The notes beneath the pieces are model-generated. The model was not told the DNA's origin and searched no databases. It saw only the letters and a list, made by a program, of their open reading frames with translations. A program made the translations under genes and the position numbers. Positions 50,460 to 59,061 of a stretch of DNA of 64,000 nucleotides are shown here, one piece after another. Positions within the stretch are counted from its first letter, which is position 1; the number at the start of each line of letters is the position of its first letter. Origin of the DNA: Polyangia bacterium. GTDB taxonomy: Bacteria > Myxococcota_A > Polyangia > Polyangiales > JAUICN01. Location of the stretch: assembly GCA_030427835.1 (NCBI GenBank), contig JAUICN010000001.1, forward strand, positions 17,929 through 81,928, given 5' to 3'.

Positions 50460-51841
50460 TGAAACTCGATCCCCATGGTCCAACCCCCACCGAGAATCAC
50501 ACCAGAACTGCGCTGGCCGGGATCCGCGTTGGTTTCTCCCACACCGTGTTTGCGGGGTTGCAGCCAATGAAACTGACCAAACACATCAAAGAACAGGGTG
50601 TGTTCTGTGCTGATGTCGTATTTCACTCCCATACCGCCGGTAAGCACATGTCGTACGTTGTCGAAGTAGCGTAGGGGCTCCAGTAGAACCTCACGACCCT
50701 CCGTAGCATTGCTTCCATCCGGCGCCCGCAGGGGTGCCAGTTTTGCGGGGGGGGCTGGAGTGGGCTCAAGCGCGTATCCCGCGCGCAACTGCAGTTGTAC
50801 GCGTTCGTCTGCGGTGGGCTGGGTTTGTTCCACCGCTATCCGTGGCGAAACGGTAGGCCGGAACTTGGGATCCGGCATGAGGTTGGAGCTCGCGGAGGTC
50901 CGGGCCTGGGCCCCTGGGTAGTGTTGCCACAACCGGGTGGTCATGTGAGCGATCCACCGGGTGTTGGGATTGGGTTTCCAATAGGCCTCTGCCATGATGG
51001 CCCCGGGGTCGTAGTGCACGATCCCCGACACGCTCAAATCGGGCACCGTGACCGGCAGGTCCTTGCTCATGACATTGAGATCCAGCCTACCGTCCAACCG
51101 ATGCCGGTACACCAAACCAAACCCGTGGTCCTCCCGATCGAGGGTGAGCCCAAGGGATGGAGCATAGGTCGCGGTCAGCTCGCTTTCCACAATCGTGCTG
51201 AACGCGTTGGTGTCGTCGAGCTGGATAAATAGATCGCCCACGACAGACGCAATGACCGATGCCGAAACTCCCGCACGAAGCCCGGGCATCACGTCGTTGA
51301 GGTTCACACCGAGGCCGATCTGAACCGCGGTGGCCTGGGTGCGATCCAGGATCGGAAACTGGGCCACCTCATTGAACCTCACATCGGTTCTTACCAGTGC
51401 GTCCATGGGGGTAAAAAAAGCGGTCCCCAGTACTAGGCGATCTTTGAGACCACCGCCGAATGGAACAGGAAGGTGAAAACCAATGATCATCCCCCGACCG
51501 TTCTCCACGGGAAATCGGCTTCCATCCAGGCGCACGTCCATGACCTGGCCCTGGAGGCCCATAAAAATCCCCTGGCGCTTCGCCCTTGAAAGCCCTGCGG
51601 GGTTCCAATAGGTGGCCTCGAAGTTGTCGGCATAGGAGGTCCCGGTCATACCCAGGGCCTGCCCCCTGGCACCGTACCCGAAGAGATCCTGGGGCGTTGC
51701 CCGGGCCACGTTGGGAAGGATCCACAGGCTCACCGCAAGTGCAGCCACTGCAGATACCGCCATATGGGCCATCACCCAGGAGAGCTTGCGCAAGGCTTGG
51801 GAGCCTGGCTGTTGGGGATATTTCTGGGACTGTTCCTTCAT
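50456..51841 (-). CDS. FadL/OmpP1-family outer-membrane protein 1
   Basis: A 461-residue beta-barrel protein, first gene of the three-gene operon. The signal peptide has a long basic start and a core ending VARAT. The mature protein opens with PQDLFGYGARGQALGMTGTS and NFEATYWNPAGLSRAKRQGI, the FadL-type plug and NPAG signature, followed by barrel strands; it ends in Glu-Phe-Gln. It is distinct from its neighbour at the sequence level but the same fold. The ATG at 51839-51841 is preferred; an upstream start near 51949 would add 36 Arg/Lys/Pro-rich residues. It overlaps the next gene by 4 bp. Confidence 0.83.
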   Translation of the reverse strand: MKEQSQKYPQQPGSQALRKLSWVMAHMAVSAVAALAVSLWILPNVARATPQDLFGYGARGQALGMTGTSYADNFEATYWNPAGLSRAKRQGIFMGLQGQVMDVRLDGSRFPVENGRGMIIGFHLPVPFGGGLKDRLVLGTAFFTPMDALVRTDVRFNEVAQFPILDRTQATAVQIGLGVNLNDVMPGLRAGVSASVIASVVGDLFIQLDDTNAFSTIVESELTATYAPSLGLTLDREDHGFGLVYRHRLDGRLDLNVMSKDLPVTVPDLSVSGIVHYDPGAIMAEAYWKPNPNTRWIAHMTTRLWQHYPGAQARTSASSNLMPDPKFRPTVSPRIAVEQTQPTADERVQLQLRAGYALEPTPAPPAKLAPLRAPDGSNATEGREVLLEPLRYFDNVRHVLTGGMGVKYDISTEHTLFFDVFGQFHWLQPRKHGVGETNADPGQRSSGVILGGGWTMGIEFQ

Positions 51842-52214
51842 GGGGCTTGATCTAGGGGCGTGCGCGCCTACTCGCGACTTCTTTTGGTCCTGCGTTTTTC
51901 GATCCTGGGCTTGCCCTGTTCGTAACGGTCTCACAGGGGGAACAGACACCCCGCGGCAACAGACAACAAAGGTTGTGTAGCGAGCATGGCGCCTGTGGTC
52001 TCGGTACCTAACGCTAGGTACGGGCCACGGCCGATCTTTGGACTTTATTCAGGTTTGCACTGCTTTGATATAAACCGTTTACAAAATGGGGATCCCCCAC
52101 GCAAGCGAATTGGACGACGCTGCGCGTCGCAACGACCGCTTTACTCCAGATATGGAATGTGCTGGGAATCGACTTGCTTGTCATTTGTGAACGGTAGTGG
52201 CAGCGTCCGGTTTC
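51842..52214. other. 373-bp divergent intergenic region
   Basis: It lies between the FadL-like operon (minus) and the metallophosphoesterase gene (plus) and must hold promoters for both. I see a hairpin CGACGC-TGC-GCGTCG at 52115-52129, a GGGGATCCCC palindrome near 52088, and an AT-rich stretch with TATAAA near 52071. No gene is supported. Confidence 0.5.
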
Positions 52215-53315
52215 ATGCGTTTTCTTCGTTTGGTACTGAGCGACCTCCACTTGGGAACGGGAATTCGCCGGGGTGAATTGAACACCATGGAGGATTTTTA
52301 CCATGACGATCGATTTGCCGAACTCCTGGAGTACTACGATCGCCGTGCGGGAGACACTGCGGAGTTGGAGATTATTCTCAATGGGGACATTTTTGATCTG
52401 CTTAAGGTCAAGGTGGATGGCGTATGGCCGGTGGAAGTTACCCCTGAGATTGCCGCGCAGAAACTACGCGCCTGCCTGGATGGCCACCCGCGCTTCGTTC
52501 GCGCGTTAAGGGATTTGCTTTCTAAGCCCCGTCGTAAAATTACATACCTCCCCGGGAATCACGATCTGGATATGTGGCTGGAGGCTCCCCAGCAACTGTT
52601 TCGCAGCTACGTGGCCCCGGACAAGGAAGATCGCGTGCAGTTCATCACCTCGAGCGACACCTATTATTTGCCTGAGGGCATCCAGATTCGACACGGGCAC
52701 CAATTCGAAAAGATCCATTCTGTGGACTACGACCGCATGACTCGACAACGGCCGGATGGAAAAGTGATCCTTAACTTGCCCTGGGGTTCTCTTTGGATTC
52801 TCGAGGTGATGAACCCCGCAAAAGCGGAACGGAACTACGTGGACCGGATCCTTCCGCTCAACCGGTTTCTCTTGGGCGCACTTTTGTTCGACACCGGCTT
52901 TGCACTTCGTTTCCTTTATCGAACCATTCGATACTTCTTGAAACACAGGGTGTTTGCGTTGCGAGCTTGGACAGAACGTATTCGCAAACTTCCCCAACTT
53001 GTGCGTGAGGAAATTTTTGCCCTGCGGAGCTACGATGATGAGGCCGTGCAAGCCCTGCGGCGGACACGAGGTATCCACACCCTGATTGTGGGCCATAGCC
53101 ACGGGCCCCGGTTTCGGAACATCGATGGTAACAAGTTGCTCGTAAACACGGGCACTTGGATGCGCATGGTGAACCTGGACATTCGGTACCTGGGGCAGGA
53201 TAGTGGGCTTACCTACGCGCTGGTGGAATACGGGGATACCGGTAGGCCCACAACCTCCCTGATGCGTTGGCATGGAAAACGGGCGGCTGCAGAAATGATC
53301 CCCTACGCTGACTAA
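52215..53315 (+). CDS. Calcineurin-like metallophosphoesterase, LpxH-like
   Basis: A phosphoesterase of about 366 residues with all the two-metal motifs: LVLSDLHLG (about 6-14), LNGDIFDLL (about 56-64), YLPGNHDLDMW (about 111-121), IRHGHQFEK (about 157-165) and VGHSHGPRF (about 293-301). The first blocks resemble UDP-2,3-diacylglucosamine pyrophosphatases of lipid A synthesis, but the central GNHD and HGHQ wording and extra C-terminal length are of the broader uncharacterised group, so the substrate is open. A helical insertion rich in hydrophobic residues (about 200-250) could bind membrane. ATG at 52215 chosen; GTG at 52197 is possible; neither has a clear ribosome site. Confidence 0.85.
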   Translation: MRFLRLVLSDLHLGTGIRRGELNTMEDFYHDDRFAELLEYYDRRAGDTAELEIILNGDIFDLLKVKVDGVWPVEVTPEIAAQKLRACLDGHPRFVRALRDLLSKPRRKITYLPGNHDLDMWLEAPQQLFRSYVAPDKEDRVQFITSSDTYYLPEGIQIRHGHQFEKIHSVDYDRMTRQRPDGKVILNLPWGSLWILEVMNPAKAERNYVDRILPLNRFLLGALLFDTGFALRFLYRTIRYFLKHRVFALRAWTERIRKLPQLVREEIFALRSYDDEAVQALRRTRGIHTLIVGHSHGPRFRNIDGNKLLVNTGTWMRMVNLDIRYLGQDSGLTYALVEYGDTGRPTTSLMRWHGKRAAAEMIPYAD

Positions 53316-53322
53316 GGAACCC

Positions 53323-53892
53323 ATGAAACTTCTCCCGAATCAAAGTGTGCTTGTCCTTGTGGATCTTCAGGAGCGATTGATCGCTGCCATGGATGGGCAG
53401 GTGGGTACACATGTCATTCAGAACGTGGAGCGGCTTGTGCTGGGTGCAGCTGCACTCAACATACCCGTGGTGGTTACCGAACAATACCCAAAGGGGTTGG
53501 GATCCACCGTTGAGGCGGTACTGAAGGCCCTGGCCCCGGTACCCGATCACCGGGTGGTGGAAAAGGTGCACTTCGATGCGACCGAAGCTCCCCACTTTGC
53601 TGAAATATGGGGCGCGCTTGCCGGCGTTCGCCCGAAACGGAGCGTTATCCTGTGTGGTATGGAATCTCACATCTGTGTGTATCAAACCGCCCGTGGATTG
53701 GTGAACTTGGGGCATTCGGTGCACGTGGTGGACGACGCCACATGCAGCCGCTCCAGTGATAACCACCGACTCGCCCGTGACCTTTGGAATAGGGCAGGTG
53801 CCATTGTCTCCGGCACAGAAACCATACTTTTTGACCTTCTGGGCAAGGCCGGAGGGGACGCCTTCAAGGCGATTTCCAAGGCGGTACGGTAG
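53323..53892 (+). CDS. Isochorismatase-like cysteine hydrolase
   Basis: A 189-residue hydrolase of the isochorismatase superfamily. The catalytic triad is visible: Asp in LVLVDLQERLI (about residue 14), Lys in VVEKVHFDA (about 85) and nucleophilic Cys in LCGMESHICVYQTA (about 117). Relatives include nicotinamidases and ycaC-like amidohydrolases; the substrate is not predictable, though the short length and GMESHICV wording are those of the YcaC/ISOC1-like group. It follows the metallophosphoesterase gene by 7 bp and precedes the NtrC regulator by 5 bp, so the three are probably co-transcribed. Confidence 0.9.
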   Translation: MKLLPNQSVLVLVDLQERLIAAMDGQVGTHVIQNVERLVLGAAALNIPVVVTEQYPKGLGSTVEAVLKALAPVPDHRVVEKVHFDATEAPHFAEIWGALAGVRPKRSVILCGMESHICVYQTARGLVNLGHSVHVVDDATCSRSSDNHRLARDLWNRAGAIVSGTETILFDLLGKAGGDAFKAISKAVR

Positions 53893-53897
53893 GGGTC

Positions 53898-55316
53898 GTG
53901 ACGTCCACCGATCGTGAATACTCCTTGCTCGTGGTGGACGACGACACGTCTGGGCGGGAATCCCTGCAACGTATTTTTGAACGGGAGCACTTTCGTGTGC
54001 ATGTGGCTGCAAACGGGAAGGAAGCGCTGCGGATCTGCCGGGATCAGCTGGTACACGTGGTGCTTACGGATTTGATGATGCCTGGGTTTGATGGGTTGGA
54101 GCTCGTGGGGGCCATCACAAAAATGACACCCGAAGTGCAATCGGTGGTCATGACGGCGTACGGCACGGTTGAGAAGGCAGTACAAGCCATGAAACTGGGT
54201 GCGTTCGATTTTGTGGAAAAGCCCCTGAAGCGGGTGCCCACGGTGCGGGCAGTCACCCGGGCGGCTGAACGGTCGGAGCTACTTCGGGAAAATCAATCCC
54301 TACGGGAAGAACTGTCGTCCATAAAACAGGCCCACGGCAATCAACGCCCCCTATTGGGAAACGCACCTGTGTTCCGCCGAGCGCTGGAAATGGCAGTGCA
54401 AGTCGCACCCACTGCAGCAAGTGTGCTGATCCTAGGAGCGAGCGGTACGGGCAAGGAAAACGTGGCGCGCTACATCCATTCCCGCAGTGGGCGGGAGGGG
54501 CCTTTCGTACCAGTGCACCTTGCGGCGCTTCCTGAGACGCTTGTGGAAGCCGAGTTGTTCGGTCACGAAAAGGGTGCGTTTACGGGCGCGGATCGCACCC
54601 GTTTGGGGAGACTGGGCGAGGCCCATGGCGGCACCCTGTTTTTGGACGAGGTGGGTGAATTGCCTCCATCCGTGCAAGTCAAGCTACTCCGGGTGCTGCA
54701 AGAGGGAACCTACACCCCCCTTGGTGGAACACCCCAGCACACGGACTTTCGATTGGTTGCGGCCACCCATCGGGACCTGCAGGAACGGGTGGAGCAGGGA
54801 CTCTTTCGTGAGGATCTTTACTACCGTATTCACGTGATCTCCTTGGTGTGCCCTACCCTGTCGGAGCGGCGAGAGGATATCGGACTTCTCGCAGACCATT
54901 TTGTGGATCTATTTCGCCGCCAGAACGGAAAGCCTCCGATGGCACTTGGGGAGGAAGCCCGGAAACGTCTGATGAACTACCGATGGCCAGGCAACATTCG
55001 GGAACTGCAAAACGCCATGGAACGGGCGGTGGTGCTTACCAACGGCGACATCATCGATGTGAAGAGCTTGCCTGGGTCCGTGACCGACGATCCCCCTCAG
55101 GACCCTTTGCGGTTCTCCGTGGAGGTGGGTACCTCCATGGAGGAAATTGAACGCAGGGCCATTCAACAGGCGATGCACTACACCCAGGGGGACAAGAACT
55201 TGGCAGCACGCTTGCTCGGTATTTCTGCGCGAACCATTTACCGTCGCCTCGAGGGTGGGCCTGAACCCGTGGACTCGGACTCCCAGGGGCCGAACGTGGA
55301 TGGGACTCTGGAATAG
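53898..55316 (+). CDS. NtrC-family sigma-54 response regulator
   Basis: A 472-residue regulator: receiver domain (about 8-125) with acidic pair VVDDDT, phospho-acceptor Asp58 ([16 protein letters not shown]) and Lys in FVEKPLK; AAA+ domain (about 150-380) with Walker A GASGTGKE, the sigma-54 loop GAFTGA and Walker B FLDEVGEL; and a Fis-type helix-turn-helix ([20 protein letters not shown]). The start is GTG. No sensor kinase is encoded beside it. The gene stops 240 bp before gspC; control of the secretion operon is possible but I found no clear -24/-12 promoter in that gap. Confidence 0.93.
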   Translation: MTSTDREYSLLVVDDDTSGRESLQRIFEREHFRVHVAANGKEALRICRDQLVHVVLTDLMMPGFDGLELVGAITKMTPEVQSVVMTAYGTVEKAVQAMKLGAFDFVEKPLKRVPTVRAVTRAAERSELLRENQSLREELSSIKQAHGNQRPLLGNAPVFRRALEMAVQVAPTAASVLILGASGTGKENVARYIHSRSGREGPFVPVHLAALPETLVEAELFGHEKGAFTGADRTRLGRLGEAHGGTLFLDEVGELPPSVQVKLLRVLQEGTYTPLGGTPQHTDFRLVAATHRDLQERVEQGLFREDLYYRIHVISLVCPTLSERREDIGLLADHFVDLFRRQNGKPPMALGEEARKRLMNYRWPGNIRELQNAMERAVVLTNGDIIDVKSLPGSVTDDPPQDPLRFSVEVGTSMEEIERRAIQQAMHYTQGDKNLAARLLGISARTIYRRLEGGPEPVDSDSQGPNVDGTLE

Positions 55317-55556
55317 GCGAACGGGAACCGAGACGATCGCCTGAATTCAATATCGCAGGAAGTGGTTTTGTCAGATTGTCATAGGAATGGGCCAAGGGGG
55401 TTGGTGATTGCCAGACTGTCCTTGCCACCGGCGGGGTCCGTCGTATAGGACCTTGTAATTCGGGACGATTCCCGATGGAATGATTTTTGCGTTGTAGGGG
55501 TTCTGGAACTTGGACACCTCGCGTTCCCGCACATAGGCAGTCGAATCACAATACTC

Positions 55557-56528
55557 ATGGGCAGCATTCGTCAACACCGGATTACGATGGGCATTCTCCT
55601 GGTCACCCTGACCGGATGCGCCTATTTCCTCGCCCAGGGGATCGGGCATTGGGTTGCGAGCACATACCTTGGGAAGAGCGGAGAGTGGGTCGCAACGGGT
55701 AACGTGGTCTATGAGCGGTCATCGTTCGACCCCACAGCGATTCTTCGCCGCAACATCTTTGACTCCGAATCGGGCCCCATGGATCAAGCCCCGCTGCCTC
55801 CTGAGGTTGAGCCGGAAGCTCCCGAAACCCTTGTGGAAGCCGCTCCCTTGGACCCCAACGCTCCACTCCCTCGGTGTACGGATACGCTGACACTGGTGGG
55901 CGTATTTCACAACGTGCGACACCCCCAATGGTCTTTCGTCTCCATCAAGGAGACCGATCAGGCCAAGGTTTATCGGCAAGGTATGACTGTCGGGAGCAAG
56001 GAAGTTCTGGAGGTTAAGCCCCACTCGGTCGTTCTCAACGACTCCGCCCAACCCTGCGAGCTTGCCATGTTTGCGGTAGAGGAACCGGAGGTGGCAACCA
56101 CAACGGGCATTGCAACGCCCGAAGTCACCCGCGCAGTACGCCCTGCGACGCCCGAAAAGGGCGGACTGTCCGACGAAGCCATGGAACAGGGCATTCGAAA
56201 ATCCGGCGATGGCAACTACACAGTAGCCCGCAGCCTGGTGGATTCACTTCTGGAGAACCAGGCCGCTTTGATGCGCTCCGCTCGCGTTTCACCGCAAACT
56301 GAAAACGGCAGGACCGTTGGCGTACGACTCTACAACATTCGACGAAACAGCATTTTGGATCGTCTTGGGGTGAAAAACGGAGATATGCTCCGAACCATCA
56401 ATGGGTACGACATGACGAGCCCCGATGGAGCCCTGGAGGCATATACGAGGCTTCGATCCGCGTCCCACTTGACCATGTCGCTGGTGCGAAACGGCAAGGC
56501 CACAACCTTGGACTATCGGATTCAATGA
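55557..56528 (+). CDS. gspC: Type II secretion protein GspC
   Basis: A 323-residue inner-membrane clamp of the type II secretion system, joining the inner platform to the secretin. One N-terminal membrane helix (about 10-35), the HR domain (LRRNIFDSE..., about 60-70; TLTLVGVFHN, about 109-118, then FVSIKE) and a C-terminal PDZ domain (RLYNIRRNSILDRLGVKNGD; DMLRTINGYDMTSPDGALEA). Acidic, Pro-rich linker before the HR core. The start could also be the ATG ten codons later; neither has an obvious ribosome site. First gene of the gsp operon. Confidence 0.92.
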   Translation: MGSIRQHRITMGILLVTLTGCAYFLAQGIGHWVASTYLGKSGEWVATGNVVYERSSFDPTAILRRNIFDSESGPMDQAPLPPEVEPEAPETLVEAAPLDPNAPLPRCTDTLTLVGVFHNVRHPQWSFVSIKETDQAKVYRQGMTVGSKEVLEVKPHSVVLNDSAQPCELAMFAVEEPEVATTTGIATPEVTRAVRPATPEKGGLSDEAMEQGIRKSGDGNYTVARSLVDSLLENQAALMRSARVSPQTENGRTVGVRLYNIRRNSILDRLGVKNGDMLRTINGYDMTSPDGALEAYTRLRSASHLTMSLVRNGKATTLDYRIQ

Positions 56529-56554
56529 GGGTGATTTAGATGAGGGAGGACTCT

Positions 56555-59050
56555 GTGAGATTCCGTTTGTTGATTACGATGAGCATGGCGTTGTTGTGCG
56601 GCGTGCTTCTGGTTCCTAGCCATCGCTTGGTGGAGTATTTTGCGGGAGATGCGCTCAAGTTGTCCTCCGTGGTAGGGGGCAAGGCCCAGGCGCAAAGCAG
56701 CGATCGCGGAAGCTCCCGGCGTTTTCGCTCCCGTCAGCGGGTGACTTTCAACCTTGAGGATGCTGAGCTTCAGGATTTGGTGCGGCTCGTATCGGAGATC
56801 ACGGGGCGCCGTTTTATTCTCCCGAGCAAGCTCAAAAACGTAAAAGCGACCGTATATGCCACCAATAGGGTGACGGCCGCGGAGGCCTACCGAGCCTTTC
56901 TTTCCGTGCTTGAGATGAACGGTCTTACTGTGATTCCTTCAGGCCGGTACTACAAGATTGTGGAAACCAGTGGTATCGAGAGCCGACCCATACCACTCAT
57001 TGAGTCCGGATCGGCCGTTCCGCTAGAAGATCGTTTCATGACCCGATTGCATCGGTTGCAAAACGTTACGGCGGACGATGTGGTGGAACTCCTCAACCGG
57101 TTTAAGTCCGCAGAGGGCAATGTATCTGCCTACGCCCCCACCAATATGCTTATCCTTACGGACACCGGTACGAATATCCGGCGCATGCTTCGCATGATCG
57201 AAGTGGTGGATATTCCACGAAGCGGCGAGCAGATTTGGATCGAGCCCATTCACTACGCAGACGCGCAGGAGTTGGCCGCGCGCCTGCAGGAAATCTTTCC
57301 GGTGGGAGAAAGCAACGATGGTCCCAACAACCGCAGAAAGAACAACGCCAACCAGGCGGAAGGCAACGATACCGGAAGCTCGCTGGGTATCCGTAAGATT
57401 CTTGCGGACGAACGCACCAATTCCCTGATTGTGGTTTCAGCCGAACGTGGATACCTGCAGTTGCTCGAAATGGTGCGACGCCTGGATATTCCCCTTGAGG
57501 GAGAGGGTGGCATTCACGTGCATTACCTTCAGCATAGTGACTCTGAGGAAATCGCTAAAACGCTTTCCAATCTCATTGGGGGTCGTCAGGGTGCGGCAGG
57601 CGGCCGCCGTAATCAAAACAACGCTCCACCCAGCCCTACCGACCCGGTATTTGAAGGACAGATTCGAGTCACGGCCCATGCGCCCTCCAATGCGCTTGTC
57701 ATCACGTCCTCCATGCACGACTACGTGGCCTTGCGACGGGTGATCGATCGTTTGGACATGCCCCGACGGCAGGTGTTTATCGAGGCCGTCATTATGGAAC
57801 TCTCCGTCAGCCGCGCACGCCGGTTTGGGGTCAGCTTTCACGGTGGCCTTGGTGATGTTCTCGAAGAAGGTTCCCTGGCGCTGGCAGGTTCCGGTGCGGG
57901 GAATACCTTGCCGCAGGGCGGTCAGGGCCTGCTACCGGCGGCCTTCCTTACCCAGGATGCCCTTACCGGCCTTGCGGTGGGGCTCCAGGGCCCGATCATT
58001 GATGAAATTCAGACGACTTTAGGTGTCTCGATCCCGTCTTTCGGTGTGGCTCTCACCGCGGTTGCGAGCAGTGGCGACACCAACGTACTGGCGACGCCGC
58101 ACATTATTGCCATGGACAATGAGCAAGCGGAGATCAGTATCGGAGCCAATATCCCGCTGCAAACCAATGGCGTGAACCTTGGCGCTCTTGCTGGTGGTGC
58201 AGCTGTTGGTGGTGCCGCCGGACTGGGAGGACTTGCGGGCCTTGGGGGGATCGGCAACGCACCACGTCAGGACGTGGGAACCACGATTCGGGTCACACCC
58301 CACATCAACGAAAGCGAACAGATTCGCCTGGAGGTCGAGGAAGAAATTTCGGAGGCCCTGCCGGATGCTGAAGGCTCGCTCGGCGTTCGCTCCTTCAATA
58401 AGCGCAATGCGAAAACACAGCTTGTGGTGCACGACCAACAGACGGTCGTGATCGGCGGCCTGATGCGGGACCGCACGTCCACCCAGGAACAGAAGGTTCC
58501 CATTTTGGGTGATATTCCTATTTTAGGATTGCTGTTCAAACGCACTCGCAAACAGACAGAAAAAACCAACCTTCTTCTGTTTCTTACCCCCTACATCATT
58601 CGCGATGATTCGGATTTGCGACGGATCTACGAACGTAAGATGCAAGAACGGCAGGAGTTCCTAGATCGTTACTTTGTGTTCAATGACGACGATTACAAGC
58701 CCCATGTGGATTTCACCCGAACACGGGGATTGGTCAGCGAGATTATCAATGAGCTCGACGACATGGAACGGCGTCGGGAAATGTTGCGCGCCGTTGAGGA
58801 TGGCCCTGCCCTTGGGCACGAACCCCAGCATCCATTGGGTGCGGAAGCCCATGTAGGTTACAACAGTGAAAGGGCGGAAGACGATTTGATTGTCACCCCG
58901 TCGGATGAACCTGCGGACGGTGCGGGGCAAACCACGTCAAGTGAGGCATCGGCCACCGGATCGGTTGAGGAGAATCCGGGTGATGCCTCTGTGGGGCAGA
59001 GCTCCCCTGCGAGCGTAGGAAGCGATACGGCCCCTGGGGGGACTCCTTAG
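56555..59050 (+). CDS. gspD: Type II secretion secretin GspD
   Basis: An outer-membrane secretin of about 831 residues. GTG at 56555 with GGGAGG upstream is preferred; ATG at 56540 would add five residues. After the signal peptide come the N0 domain (VTFNLEDAELQDLVRLVSEI), N1-N3 repeats (VELLNRFKS...; ILADERTNSLIVVSAERGYL; APSNALVITSSMHDYVALRR) and the secretin core (VFIEAVIMELSVSRARRFGV; LVVHDQQTVVIGGLMRD; VPILGDIPILGLLFKRTRKQ). A Gly/Ala-rich loop near residues 540-565 and a Ser/Thr/Glu-rich C-terminal tail (about 750-831) are extra. An Asn/Gln-rich linker interrupts the N-domains near 250. Confidence 0.95.
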   Translation: MRFRLLITMSMALLCGVLLVPSHRLVEYFAGDALKLSSVVGGKAQAQSSDRGSSRRFRSRQRVTFNLEDAELQDLVRLVSEITGRRFILPSKLKNVKATVYATNRVTAAEAYRAFLSVLEMNGLTVIPSGRYYKIVETSGIESRPIPLIESGSAVPLEDRFMTRLHRLQNVTADDVVELLNRFKSAEGNVSAYAPTNMLILTDTGTNIRRMLRMIEVVDIPRSGEQIWIEPIHYADAQELAARLQEIFPVGESNDGPNNRRKNNANQAEGNDTGSSLGIRKILADERTNSLIVVSAERGYLQLLEMVRRLDIPLEGEGGIHVHYLQHSDSEEIAKTLSNLIGGRQGAAGGRRNQNNAPPSPTDPVFEGQIRVTAHAPSNALVITSSMHDYVALRRVIDRLDMPRRQVFIEAVIMELSVSRARRFGVSFHGGLGDVLEEGSLALAGSGAGNTLPQGGQGLLPAAFLTQDALTGLAVGLQGPIIDEIQTTLGVSIPSFGVALTAVASSGDTNVLATPHIIAMDNEQAEISIGANIPLQTNGVNLGALAGGAAVGGAAGLGGLAGLGGIGNAPRQDVGTTIRVTPHINESEQIRLEVEEEISEALPDAEGSLGVRSFNKRNAKTQLVVHDQQTVVIGGLMRDRTSTQEQKVPILGDIPILGLLFKRTRKQTEKTNLLLFLTPYIIRDDSDLRRIYERKMQERQEFLDRYFVFNDDDYKPHVDFTRTRGLVSEIINELDDMERRREMLRAVEDGPALGHEPQHPLGAEAHVGYNSERAEDDLIVTPSDEPADGAGQTTSSEASATGSVEENPGDASVGQSSPASVGSDTAPGGTP

Positions 59051-59061
59051 TCGGGCCCACC

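Noticed and set aside
55317..55556. Sigma-54 promoter before gspC
   Set aside because: The NtrC regulator next door made this attractive, but no GG-N10-GC pair with the flanking consensus could be found in the 240-bp gap.
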